From Evernia prunastri (lineage: Eukaryota > Ascomycota > Lecanoromycetes > Lecanorales > Parmeliaceae): DNA of 64,000 nt. A program made the position numbers and the translations under genes. Positions 1-11,802 of this stretch are shown in pieces. How positions within the stretch are numbered: position 1 is the stretch's first letter; each line of letters opens with the position of its first letter. The notes under the pieces are model-generated. The model was given only the letters and a program-made list of their open reading frames with translations. It was not told where the DNA came from and made no database searches. The DNA lies in contig NKYR01000143.1 of NCBI GenBank assembly GCA_003184365.1, forward strand, positions 1-64,000. The letters are read 5' to 3'.

Positions 1-59
1 GTTAATGTTACCCTCATTAGCTTACATCAAGTAGCTAGCATAGGCGTATAAAACAATCA

Positions 60-3000
60 ATCAATCAATAGTTATAATTATTTACGATTATCGATAATTG
101 GACTATAAAATTTGTAATTAGTTTCTTTAATAATTACTAAGTTCTTTTTATCGATTAAAATTATTCGTAAAATAATTATCAAAAAGATTTAAATAATTAA
201 TAAGTCGAATATATTTCGATATATTTTTAGATTAATTTTCGTATTTTTGAAAAGTAGACGAAATTTCGTAAGCGATCGTAGATTTTATAAGTTTCGTTAT
301 AAATATATCGATTATAATCGTATTCTAGAATTTAACGCGTTAACTTTTCGAAAATATAAAAATAATCGAGATTAAAATTATTAAATATATAAAGTAGTTG
401 AGAATTAATATTTAATCGATATAACTAATAAATCGTTTAAGAATCGATTTCGAAGTTCGTAGTATTCTTTATTTACTTTTAAATTTACTTCTAAATTCGT
501 TCGAAGTAAAAATCTTTTGATAAAATATTAGAGATCGTTTTTAGAAATTCGTTTTCGACGTGTATTATTACTATTAAGAAGATATTAATCGTTATCGACT
601 TTTTTATTAAAAGTCGAAAAAGCTCGTTTATATTATCGTGAAATTTTTTAGCGCGATAAATTATTATTATTCTTATTAAAAAAGTGAATAGATATAACGC
701 TTACTCGTTGAGTCTAACTAAGCGACGTTCGTTTATCTTATTTTAAAGAATTGATTTTAATATTATATAATCGATTATAATAGTAAAATTTTCGTTATCG
801 AAAAATTAAGAAAGCTTAATTAAATTTATATTAAAACATCGATCTTTAATTTTATTATTTAATATTTTATCTCGATATTATTAAAATCGCGAGATAAAAA
901 TAGAATAGATCGTTCGATCTCGTCGATTCTCAGTTAATATAAGATCGTATTATATTCTTTCTCTTTACTTTCGTCGATATAAAAAATAAACGAACGATTA
1001 AAATTCGAGAACGTTAATATCGACGTATTATATAATTTAGTTTTTAGTATTTTTTAGATTTTATAATATTTAAATTCGAATTAAAGCTTAATAAATAATG
1101 AAATAAATTTATTCGAAAATTATATAAATTTGATGACGTTTAAATTAATATCAAATAAAAATCGCTTCTTCTTCGCGTGATTTCGTCGAAATTATTTTTT
1201 ATTAAGACTTTTCTTAAATTCTTCGATTTTAAGTTTAATAAAAGATTTAATAATAATTACGTAGTTTTAAACAAATTTGTGATAATATTCGAAAAAATAT
1301 AAATTAATTTTTAATTCTTTAAGATTTCTTGAAAAAGATATTCGTCGAATAACGTTTATTTATTTTTTTATAATATTTAAATTTAATCTAAAGACGTAAT
1401 AATTAAAATTCGTAATATTAAGATATACAAAATAATACTTCGAGAAAAATAGCGTTATCTCGCTCTTTTTCAATAGATTTAAAACTTGATTTAAATATTT
1501 AACGTAATTATTTAAGATCGAAAAGAAAATAATTATATTATCGATATAAATTAATATAAATTATTAAAGATAAAAGATGAAAAGTCTTTTTATTCGATAT
1601 TAAAAAAATTCAGACGTATTCGTTAAACTTATAATCAAGATTTTTAATTATTTTTGATCTCGATAAAAATTAATAAACGTGATTTTTTATTAATTAGACG
1701 ATCGAATTAATTATTGAAAAAATTCTTTAGTGAAATTAATCGATAAAAATATTATCGAGTTATCGAGAGCTTTTAAAATAATATCTTACTTCGAGAATGA
1801 ATACGCATTAAAATAAAATTTGATATTAATTTTTCGCAAATCTATTATTATTCTAAATTTATTATTTTTTTTATATTATAAAAGTCGAAAAAAAGATCGC
1901 TAATAATACTTTTAATAAGATTTTTTCGACGTATTCTTATTTTATTAAAAGATCGAGAATAAAATTTATAACTTTTCAATCTCTTTGAAATAAGTTAAAA
2001 AAATATAATTTTAATTCGAAAAGATCTAATTCATTTTTAAAAGAAATAAATATTTTAATTTTATTCTTAAAACGATTAAGACTCGATCGAAATAAAGTTT
2101 GATATTTCTTTAAAATCTTCTCGATTTTTTCTCGATATTTAAAATCTTATAATTTTAAGATATTTATCTTTAATATTACGACGTCTTCGAAATAATTTAT
2201 AATATATAATTTAAATTTCGTCTGAAATTTGTTAATAAAAATATCGATAAAATAAAAATTAATTTTTGTGAGTTTCGCGAAATTATATAAAATTAACAAA
2301 GAATTTAATAATTAATCTTTATAAATTTTATACGAATATGTTTCGAAATTTGTAATTGAAATTATATTAGAATAATCGTTAAATACTATTTATATTTTCG
2401 ATATAAAAACTTTTAATTAAAGATTTATTTTTAAGATAAATTCGAAAAGATAGAAGTATTTAGTTATCTATTTAGCGTCGAATTAAAAAATTATAACTTC
2501 GATAACGTAGATATTAATCTTTTTTCTTCGAGATATCTAAAAAATCTTAATCTTTATTAATAATATTAATATAAATAATTTCTTAATATATATATTAATC
2601 TTAGAAGCTTTTGATCTAATTATTCGAATTAATATTTAATCTTTATCGTTAATATCGATTATATCTAAAAAATCTCAGCGAATATCAATATTATTAAATT
2701 TTAAAATATCGATATCGATAATTATTTTATATAATAAGTTTAAGATAATATAAAATTCTCTCGAAACAATCTTTTCTTTCTTCGTAATAATTCGTATTTT
2801 TATATTCGTCTTAATATAATTATATAAGAATAAAGTTTCGATATTAATTTTTTTATAACGTAATTCTTTTTATTAAGTATTAAATACAAGCGATATTTAA
2901 AGATTTAATATTTAAATATAATTTCTAAATTCTCTTATTCTCTGAAAAATAAATATATGTAATCTTAAAAAAAATTTAAAAGTTATTTTAAAGATTTTTA

Positions 3001-4990
3001 AGTTCAAAGTTTAAATATTTAAAGTAATTTTAATGATATTAAAATCTAAGATTATTCCGATAGCGAGTGTAATAATCGAAATTAATTAAACTTATAAAAA
3101 CATCTTTATAAATATATTAAAGTAATTAAGAAATATTAATAAGTTTAAGAAATTCGTAATAAATATAGATATATTAATAATTAAAATACTATAAAGTTAC
3201 TTTTTAATAAATCTCGATTATTTATTTAAAATTCTAAAATTCTTTCCTTTAAAGCTCTTCTTCGATTAAAGTTTGTAATATAATATACGTTTTTCAGTCG
3301 TAGACGTCTAGATCTTCGTTTTTATCTACGTCTTTCTTCTCTTCTTTTAAATCTATCTTTATTATTTTTCGACTTTAATTTATATAATCGTTATTTTAAT
3401 AATCTTCGTCATAATAACAATAAAAATAAAAAAGTAACTTCTTCGATTTTCGTTCGTTATTTTTAATATTTAAGATTTTTAAGATTCGCTTAAATTCTTG
3501 AAATCGTCTAAATTTAACTTTAATCGAGACGATCTTCGATTTGATATTTTAAATTAATTCTTTAATTCTTCAATTGTAAGATTTTTAAGTAAACATTAAA
3601 TTTTAATAAAATTTAACGTGAATAAGTTAAAATCGAACTTTATTCGAAACTTATTTAGATTATAAACGCGTTTTATAACGACTTCGTTATTACGAATTTA
3701 TCGATTAAAATTTTTGATAATATTTTCTTTTTCACGTATAAGAATAACGAGTATTAAATTTACGTCGAGATCTTATTAAAAATATCGAATAATTACGATA
3801 TCGTGAAAACAATTAATCTTTTTAATTAAATATTAATTAATAATTAAAATATTATTATCCAATCGAAATTTCATATTTTCGATTTTCTTTAGAAATTTAA
3901 AACGATTTAATCGATATTTTTTAAAAAGTTTATCTTTTTATATAATGAGACTATTATTTATCTTCTAACGTATTCGAACGAATAATTTATTATATTACTT
4001 TAAGATATCTTCTTTTAAACACATTAATAGTATTCTTAAAATTAAATTATTATTTTTTAATTTCGTAATATATTGAAAACGACGAATAAAGAAAGTTATA
4101 AATTGCTTATTAAGATTAAATATTATAATATCTATTAATCGAAGAATTCGAGATTTTCGTTCTTTCGAGACGTAATTAATAGAATTTAAATAATTATAAT
4201 TTCGAGATTAACGATTAGATTAATAGCGTTTATGAAAATATTTATTCTACGAAGTTAATTAATAGCGTTCTCGATAAAAACGTTTATTCGATAACGATAT
4301 TTAATTATATTTTCGATTATAGTAATATTTAAAAAATAATTTTAATCGACGATTTTTTTTAAAAATAAATTTAAAATCAATATTTACTCGATAACGAAGC
4401 TCGATATTTTATCGAATAACTTTAAATCGAAGATAGACTAATTTATCTTTCGCTTCGAAACGACGTAATTTTAATTTATAAAATCTTTAATAATTATTTG
4501 AAAATTTCGAAATCAAATTTTTTAATTTAATATTACGTCGATTACAATTTAATCGATTACTAAAAGATTTTAATCTTATATTTTAATGAAGTAAAATCGA
4601 TATTCGATTAATTCGTCGTAATGAAATAATAATTAATAAATCGACGAAATTTAAAGATCTATTTATATTTCTAATTAATTTCTTTTCTACCTCTCGATTA
4701 TACGAATTATAATTAAATCGATCGAGATGAAGAAAATCGAAGAGATTTCTTTTTCGACGAAGTTTTTTAAATCTTCGAGATTATTAAACGAATAGAGAAG
4801 ATCTTAATAAATTAAGAATCTTCGAAGTCGAAAAGAATTAACGACTAAAGAATTTCTTAATAAAATTCGACAATAATTTAAATACTTTAAGTTCTTCTAA
4901 GTTATTTCTCAGTCTAAAGATTTAAAATTAAATTTTTTTTTAATTTAATATAAACTAAGACGAGTTAAACGAGAAAAGATATTTTTCGAC
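60..4990 (-). mobile_element. Ty3/Gypsy retrotransposon relic, RIP-degraded
   Basis: Read on the minus strand, positions 1524-1552 encode IYIDNIIIFF, a reverse transcriptase YxDD box whose second Asp has become Asn. Downstream (lower coordinates) the frame continues with the usual Gypsy spacing, including an RRI-FSRNLKEL-like block near 1300-1350. At about 190-276 it reads RLRNFVYFSKIRKLI, then a stop, then KYIE, the integrase HHCC zinc-finger region, with NFIVQLS at about 90-118 where the catalytic core should begin. The order reverse transcriptase then integrase is that of Ty3/Gypsy. Homology stops near position 60-85, so the integrase core is missing. Gag and the other end are not resolved; the right limit near 4990 is approximate. 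Stops in all frames make it dead. Confidence 0.75.
1524..1552 (-). other. Gypsy reverse transcriptase catalytic box (YIDN)
   Basis: The minus strand reads Tyr-Ile-Asp-Asn-Ile-Ile-Ile-Phe where the family has Tyr-Ile-Asp-Asp-Ile-Val-Ile-Phe. The change of the metal-binding Asp to Asn needs G to A, one of the two RIP outcomes. Confidence 0.75.
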
Positions 4991-5028
4991 TTTTTTCTAA
5001 TATTATCTATCACAATTATGTGGTAGAA

Positions 5029-5171
5029 CACTTGATTCTATTAACTATGGAGTGCTATAGTACAAAGGGCGACCTATATAGAACCGCCCTATGGGCGGTG
5101 TCAAGGTCGATCTTGACCCGACCTTTAGCCGGGCCGAGGCCTTGACGGTTCTCTATTCTACAATTTCAACA
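5029..5171 (-). repeat. Copia LTR-like end, left (3') copy with hairpins
   Basis: The minus strand starts with TGTTG at 5171 and could end at TACCACA near 5029, giving TG...CA ends. It contains a perfect hairpin ACCGCCC-TAT-GGGCGGT at about 5083-5099 and a second GTCAAG...CTTGAC hairpin after it. The first 100 bases are shared with 11728-11802. Confidence 0.55.
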
Positions 5172-6000
5172 CTCTCCTTCGCCCGCATATTCTAAGCGTC
5201 GGATTATCAAAATAAGTCTAGTGTCGAATAGCTAAAGTTAGAAACCGAATAGTCAAAGTGAGACTAGCGCCGGGTAATTAGGGTATCCCCCACCCCCCAT
5301 TATACCCCTTTAAAGACGATTTTGAAATCCACGAGTTTCAACGCTCGCGAAATTCGAAATCTCAAACAGACTAATACGAAATTCGGGTGATAAAGATGAA
5401 GTGGTCGAAATCCTGAAAACGACTATATCAAACCGTCTATTTCACACGAATCTTCCGAAAATTTCACTTTTTGTCAAAAAACGGTTTTTTGAGAATTAAA
5501 TTTTCATATCACTTGATATATATCATCAAAATATGATCGAAGGATATATGTGAAAATAATTCTTCTAGCTATATAAAATCTTTCTAGTTGCATAAAAACG
5601 ATATGTTATAAAATCTTCGATAATCGATTATAAAGTTTTAATATTTGATATTAATGATCATCGCGTACAATGCGAAGATTTTCGATAAGATTTTGACTGA
5701 GATATGTCTATAATAACAGGTACTCTGTATAAATACTAAAAGTTTGACGATTATAAAGATAATGATCGCTGAAGAAGATACGCGTTTGCGAAGAATAAAA
5801 TAATGTTATTCGAAGATTTTTCGAGTAAGTCGATTATTCGATAGATTATTCAAAATGCGAGAATTAATGAAATTACTTCTCTGAAGCTAAATTTTAAATA
5901 ATAACAAGTTGACGATTAAAATAAGAATATAAATAACTTTTCTGAAGCTATAATGTTAGCGATTAATTCTTAATCTTTAGAAGATGCTTCGAGATTACTT

Positions 6001-6080
6001 TTATCTCGAGAACATCGCGAAAAGCGATAAACTTATTAAGATATAGAGTCTTAGTGAAATCGTTAGTTATCTGCTTATCG
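6001..6080 (-). other. Copia RNase H C-terminal region remnant
   Basis: The minus strand reads DKQITNDFTKTLYLNKFIAF. In Copia elements this corresponds to the conserved (A)D-x-LTK segment just before the end of the polyprotein. Substitutions to Asn and Thr fit transitions caused by RIP. Confidence 0.6.
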
Positions 6081-6943
6081 ATAAAAACGAATTGTATATT
6101 TATAATATTATTATTGACTTTTTCGCGTACGAAATAATAAGCAATATTAATATACTTAATACGAGTATAAAACTAAGCGTTCTTTGCAAGAACGATAATA
6201 TTCTAATTATTATCAAAAATAATAGTAATTTTTAAATTAGAGTTTTTAAAACGAAGAAGTTAATTAAGTAGATTCTTTAATCAGATCGCTTTCTTAATAA
6301 CTTACGTTTAATCGATATACTCTATCTCATAAATAGATAATATTACTATAACTTGACGTTTAAACGATTAACTAATAACGTTACTATTCACATTAAATAA
6401 ATAGTCGAAGATAAATCTTCGAAATAAATCGTCAATTCAATCAAAATCGATATAGTCGATAAAATTCTAAAAAAAATCTTTATACACTAATTCGTAGTGT
6501 ATAATATCTCGAAGATATCGAAAGATTCGAATAATCGCACTTTAGTATATTAAAGTCGAGTTAATTATATAGTAACTGACGAGAGAAACGATATAGACGA
6601 TATTAGAGCGAGTCTCGAGCATAACGTATATAAGAAATCTCACAGCTGATTGATAGTTCTCGCGTAATTTTCTTAATATTATATAATCTTCTTCGATCGA
6701 CTGCAATTTACGATTAATCTTTAGAGATATAAAGATCGAATTAAGATTTCAATAGTTAAAATAATTAAGAAACCGAGTGACGTAAGTCTTTTAACTTAGA
6801 CGAATAATATTAATAACGCGATCTCGTTTAATAGTTATATCTAAATAATAAACGATCGATCTCAAATCAAATATATGAAATTTGATCTTGAGAGCTTTCT
6901 TAATACGCTAAATATCGACTTTATTAAAATCGATAATCAAAAT

Positions 6944-6955
6944 ATCATTCACATA
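6944..6955 (-). other. Copia reverse transcriptase catalytic box (YVND)
   Basis: Codons TAT GTG AAT GAT on the minus strand give Tyr-Val-Asn-Asp in place of Tyr-Val-Asp-Asp. Loss of the first catalytic Asp inactivates polymerase activity in this family. Confidence 0.7.
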
Positions 6956-9128
6956 TAGAGCGATAATAATGTTTTTCTTAATGTTTATAAATACGTTATC
7001 GTTCGATTCGATAAGTACGAGATCGAATTCTTTTATATACTTCGAGAAGTGCTAATATTAAATTCGAAAGGATTATTTTAGATTATAAAGAGCTTTATTT
7101 AGCTTACAGACTCTATTATTCTTACTAAAATCATCGAATTACTACACGTAGATCTCTTTCTAAATATTATTATAGAAAAAAACGATTTTAATATTTATTT
7201 GTTTCACGTTCTAATTTATAATCGCTATTAAAACGAAGATGATTTTATAATTTATGAATTTGATTACCGATACGAAAGTATTATAATAATCACGACTTTT
7301 TTATTATTTAAATTCACAAATAATTCAGCGAGCTTTATACCGAGTGACTTCTTTAATAAAATTTCGCTTTAAAGTATAAATTTAGCGCTTTCGAAGAACG
7401 TAAGCGTCGAGAAACATTTAAACGAGATATTAAGTATTATTATTTATAAGAGATTTGTATTCGTTTTTTATAACGAGCTCTTAATATATACGAGCGAGTG
7501 AGTTTAAAATAATTTGCTTATAAATTTTAAATTTAAAGACGTTAAACTTATTAATATAATATATTAATAGAGCGAATATCGCAAATAAACTTTAAAGAGA
7601 ATTAGATGAGAGATCGCGAAGATTCGAAATCGTCAAATTAGAATAGTTTAAAAGTATCTTTTAAATAACGCTTAGTTTAGCATCTTCTCGAATCGTTTTC
7701 ACTGCGATAGAGTTCACATTTGAATTAAATAATAACGTAGATTCTCGTATTGATATAAATACGAATCTTACAGTCGATTATAAAAAGTTTAATCGTGATT
7801 TTGACGCTAAGACTATAAAAGACGATAACACGTCGACTTTTGAAGTAATCGAAGATGATAAAATATTTTCTTTAGACGTTATCGAAAAATTATCTGAGAT
7901 CGCTGAAGAAATAGCTATTCTAGATATAGATAATAATAGCATATCGTTCGAAACGTTAGTAATACGCTACTCGTTTAGTGTTTTCTTTATAGCGAATATT
8001 AATACGATTAAAAAACGTTATCGCTTATTAAAAAATTGATGAATTTTAATTTCTTCTTCGAAGTTTACAACTAAAGAACGTTTCTTCACGAAGTGTATAT
8101 TATTAATTCGAATAACTCTCTTTTTGATTAGATTGTAAAATCGAAAGATAAATTCTCTCTTATATTCCAAGAGAACGTAGTTTTCGCTACGATTTATAAG
8201 TTTTTTTTGAATACGCTTTAGCGCGTAAGCGACGAAGTCGATAGTACGCAAATAAAATAGAATAGACTTTCGATAATATATCGTTTCGAAAGATATTATT
8301 ACAATTTAAGTGTTAGACGATCGCAATATAAGACAATTACTAATAATCACGATTTCTGATTAGAAGAATTTATTAAGATTTGAACTTAGAAGAATAAGAT
8401 ATATTTGATATAATAGAGTCTAATCAAAACGCTTCGCTGTATCGTTCATTTGAAAATTATTCAATATAATAAAATCTTATTTAATATCACACTATAGAAG
8501 ATAAACTAAAAAGAGCTTAATAATATATTTGTTATTATTATCGAGACGAATACAATAAATTTTGAAGTCTAAAGATTTGAGATAAATCTTGAATCTTAAG
8601 AATATAACGAAGATCTTACTTTTATAACGAATATAGTAGACTTTAAAGTAATAGATGAAATTATTTTTAAATGTTATAAAGTATCTAGCGTTATTAAAAT
8701 CGATAGAAAATAGAAATTCTACGAGATTATTATAAAAAAATTCGTCTGAACGAGTAATAAACGCTATGAGATTGTTATGAAAAATAACTTTTTGACGTTT
8801 CATAACATAGCATTTATAGATATATTTATTCGCGATATTCTTGATAAAATTCACTCGTATCGTTATACTAAAAAGTCTATTTAGATTTTGCTGATTTAAA
8901 TAGTTTATACGAATATAATGAACAAAATCGAAAGAGACACTATAGACGATAAAAATATTATTAATCTATTACAAATTTAAGAAGAAGAGATCTCGATTGC
9001 GAGTGTCGATAAGAATAAGATTATTATCGATAGCGAGAATATAGTCGATCTTATGAAAAGCGACGACGATATCGATATTTAAGAGTTTATCGACAGATAG
9101 AAGATTGATATTCATATGAAATATATGT

Positions 9129-9186
9129 AACACATTTAATAGATTGATAGTAACACGTTAATAGATTGATAGTAACACGTTTATCG
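9129..9186. repeat. 22-bp direct tandem repeat
   Basis: About two and a half copies of a unit reading TAATAGATTGATAGTAACAC. The unit keeps several CA dinucleotides in an otherwise CA-poor region, so it may be younger than its surroundings or below the size that RIP recognises. No function is visible. Confidence 0.7.
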
Positions 9187-11727
9187 ATTATCGTATAACA
9201 TAAAATAACGATCTCGCGATTTATAAGCTGAATCTAATTATTTTCAATGCTCTTAATAGAACGAGAATAAATCGATTCGTAGATAATAAATATAAATCGA
9301 TTCGCAAAGAAATAACGAGAATAGTCGAAATTTATTATTATACGAAAGCTAAGCTCGATAACGTCGACAGTTATAAAAATTATAAGTTTCTCATCAGACG
9401 CGATAAGAATATCGAAGTTATTATTATTCTCAGTAACAATAATTATAAGATTAATAATCTATTCGTCAGAGGCGTCGAGAATATTATAATTATCTAATTT
9501 CTCGAGAATATAGTTAATATTAAAATAATCGTTCTCTTCTGAAGTCGAGATATTAAATAATATTTCTTCGATACGCTTTCGCTTATTGCTTAACGACTTA
9601 TTTTCAAAAATAACAATAATCTTTATCTTTTTCTTCTTCTTCTTCTCGATTATAAACTTTTTAAACTTAGAATAAAAAAATTTGATTCAATATTTAATGA
9701 AAAGATATTTATACTTTCGATTAGTCGCTTTATATAGAAAATAAGTTTTTCGATTATTATTGTCGTTAGCGCTCTTCGTAGATTTATCTTTATCTTTATT
9801 ATTACGATAAATAAGTATAACAATATTAAAATCGTTCGATAAGATACGACGTTCTTCGTTCACGACAGTTAGAATAATTTCATCAAATTTGACGCAATTC
9901 TTATTATAGAGCTTATAAATTTAAGTGTAAATTATAATAAAAATTTTAAAGATATTATCAAGTTCGATAAAAACTAGATCGATTAGATAAATCTTCGAAA
10001 GAATAAGACTGTCGTCTAAATCAGCGATATCGATATTAATTCTTCGAAACTTCTTCTCGTATTAATAAACTTTATCTTTAAAGCTGAAAATAATAATACG
10101 AAGCTCCTTTATAAGCTGTGTGTAGAGATTAAAATCGACTAATCTATAACTTTCGACAATAAAATTAAACGTCGTTTTGAAATCTTCGACGTGTTTCTTG
10201 ATAAATTAACGTTTATTATAATCTAGACGATTTCGAATTATCGCGAATATACGAGACTTTTCGATATTGACAAAGAGAAAGAGATTATTAATAATAAGTT
10301 AATTATCGATATTTTCGCGTTATAAGATATATTCAAAAAAAGATTTTAAAATTTTGATAAAGATTAAAAATATACTATTATTGTCGACGAAGTCGAATTA
10401 TTCGACGATAAGCTAACTATTTGATTATTTAGATATCGCTAAAATCGCTGAAAGAAAAGCGAAAAGATAATACGTAAAATGTTAATAAGAATAACGATAA
10501 TAATATTAATAATAACGATTCAGCTATCGTTTTAGATAAGATATCGATCGAAGAGGATTTAGAGAATATTTTTGAATCTAAGAATGATTATTTCGAAGAA
10601 GATAACGAAGTTTTCGCACGAAGATCAAATAGTTCGATATTATTGATAATGCTAAGAATATCTTCGCTGGCTTCGAAGTCGATACTACTATCGTCTAACG
10701 ATACAGTGAAAGTAGAATAGATGCTCTGATTACTGTCAGAGTTCTCGAGAATATTATCAATATCTGATAACTTTCGACGTTAATCTTCGAGTTTTTATAG
10801 AAGAAACGAAAAGTGTTTATACGTAGATCTGCGATAAATTCGAGCGACGTTATTGAAATGAAAAACACTTAGAAATAAAAATAACTTGATAATATAGACT
10901 GATTTTCGATGAAACTATATTAAATGTAATTATAGAAAACGTGTAAATCTTCTTAAAGAGAATTTGACGCTCTTCTTATGCTATTACTTCAGCAAAAACT
11001 CGAATTTAAAATATTCATCTTACGAGTCGTCGTTATAAAATTAAAATTAATCTATTATAATCACAGCGATGAAATATTTGCGAAGATAACGAATTGAAAA
11101 ATTCGATAATAGAAGTTAATCTTCTTCTTCGAGAGCTTTTGAGATCAAAATACTTCACAACAATAAGATACTCTTATTGTTTTGCTTTATAACAGACTTT
11201 TTTTAAGCGCTCTGTGAGAAATCGATTAGTGCAAACTGTTTTAGACGATTTTAGACTGTGATTAAATAATTGATGTTATTGATTTCAGCCACGTCGAATA
11301 ATTATTATTAACTCGGTTTTAATAAATTCACTATTAATAAAGCGATGTAAAGAATAATAAGATTTGAAAATCTCGTTAGCGTGTTCTACGTAGAAAAGTT
11401 GATAATGTTTTAGAAATTGTTGATTCTTGATAGTGTAACGATTTGACGATCACATAACGCGGCATTAGCAGTCGATAACTTCGACGTGTCTCGATATACT
11501 GACGAGAAGCTAAAGAAGTTCTTAGTTATCGATTTTCGATTAAAGAATCATTTTATAGTAAGCAATATTTATATTAAAGAGATTTGCAAAGAGATCTATA
11601 TAGCTACAGCGACTCGTCGCGATAATTATATCGCAATACGATAAATATCGAATGCTTAGAATTGATCGCAGTTATAGTTAATAATAGATTATTACTATAG
11701 ATAAACAGCGTCGAATAAGTTCGAACT

Positions 11728-11802
11728 TACGACCTATATAGAACCGCCCTATGGGCGGTGCCAAGGCCGACCTTGGCGGTCCTCTACCCTACAATTTCAA
11801 CA
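11728..11802 (-). repeat. Copia LTR-like end, right (5') copy with hairpins
   Basis: The minus strand begins TGTTGAAATTGTAG at 11802. It carries the same ACCGCCC-TAT-GGGCGGT hairpin as the copy at 5.1 kb, followed by GCCAAG...CTTGGC where the left copy has GTCAAG...CTTGAC. Similarity ends after TATATAGGTCG. It is therefore shorter than the left copy, or the left copy has an unrelated tail. Confidence 0.55.

Larger units (their letters stand above)
5029..11802 (-). mobile_element. Ty1/Copia retrotransposon relic, RIP-degraded
   Basis: Related LTR-like ends lie at both sides (about 5029-5171 and 11728-11802). Both begin, on the minus strand, with TGTTGAAATTGTAG. A polypurine stretch (minus GAAGGAGAG) directly precedes the left copy, as expected for a 3' LTR of a minus-strand element. 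At 6935-6977 the minus strand reads IIIALYVNDILII, the Copia reverse transcriptase YVDD box with Asp to Asn. It is followed by KFHIFDLRSIVYYLDITIKRD at 6.83-6.90 kb, matching the family block after the box. At 6001-6080 it reads DKQITNDFTKTLYLNKF, the RNase H terminal region. Gag should lie near 10.5-11.7 kb but is unreadable. Many stops; not functional. Confidence 0.75.

Noticed and set aside
8018..8854. Small minus-strand frames of 77 and 120 codons
   Set aside because: Low-complexity and situated in the pol region of the Copia relic; no domain and no typical codon use.
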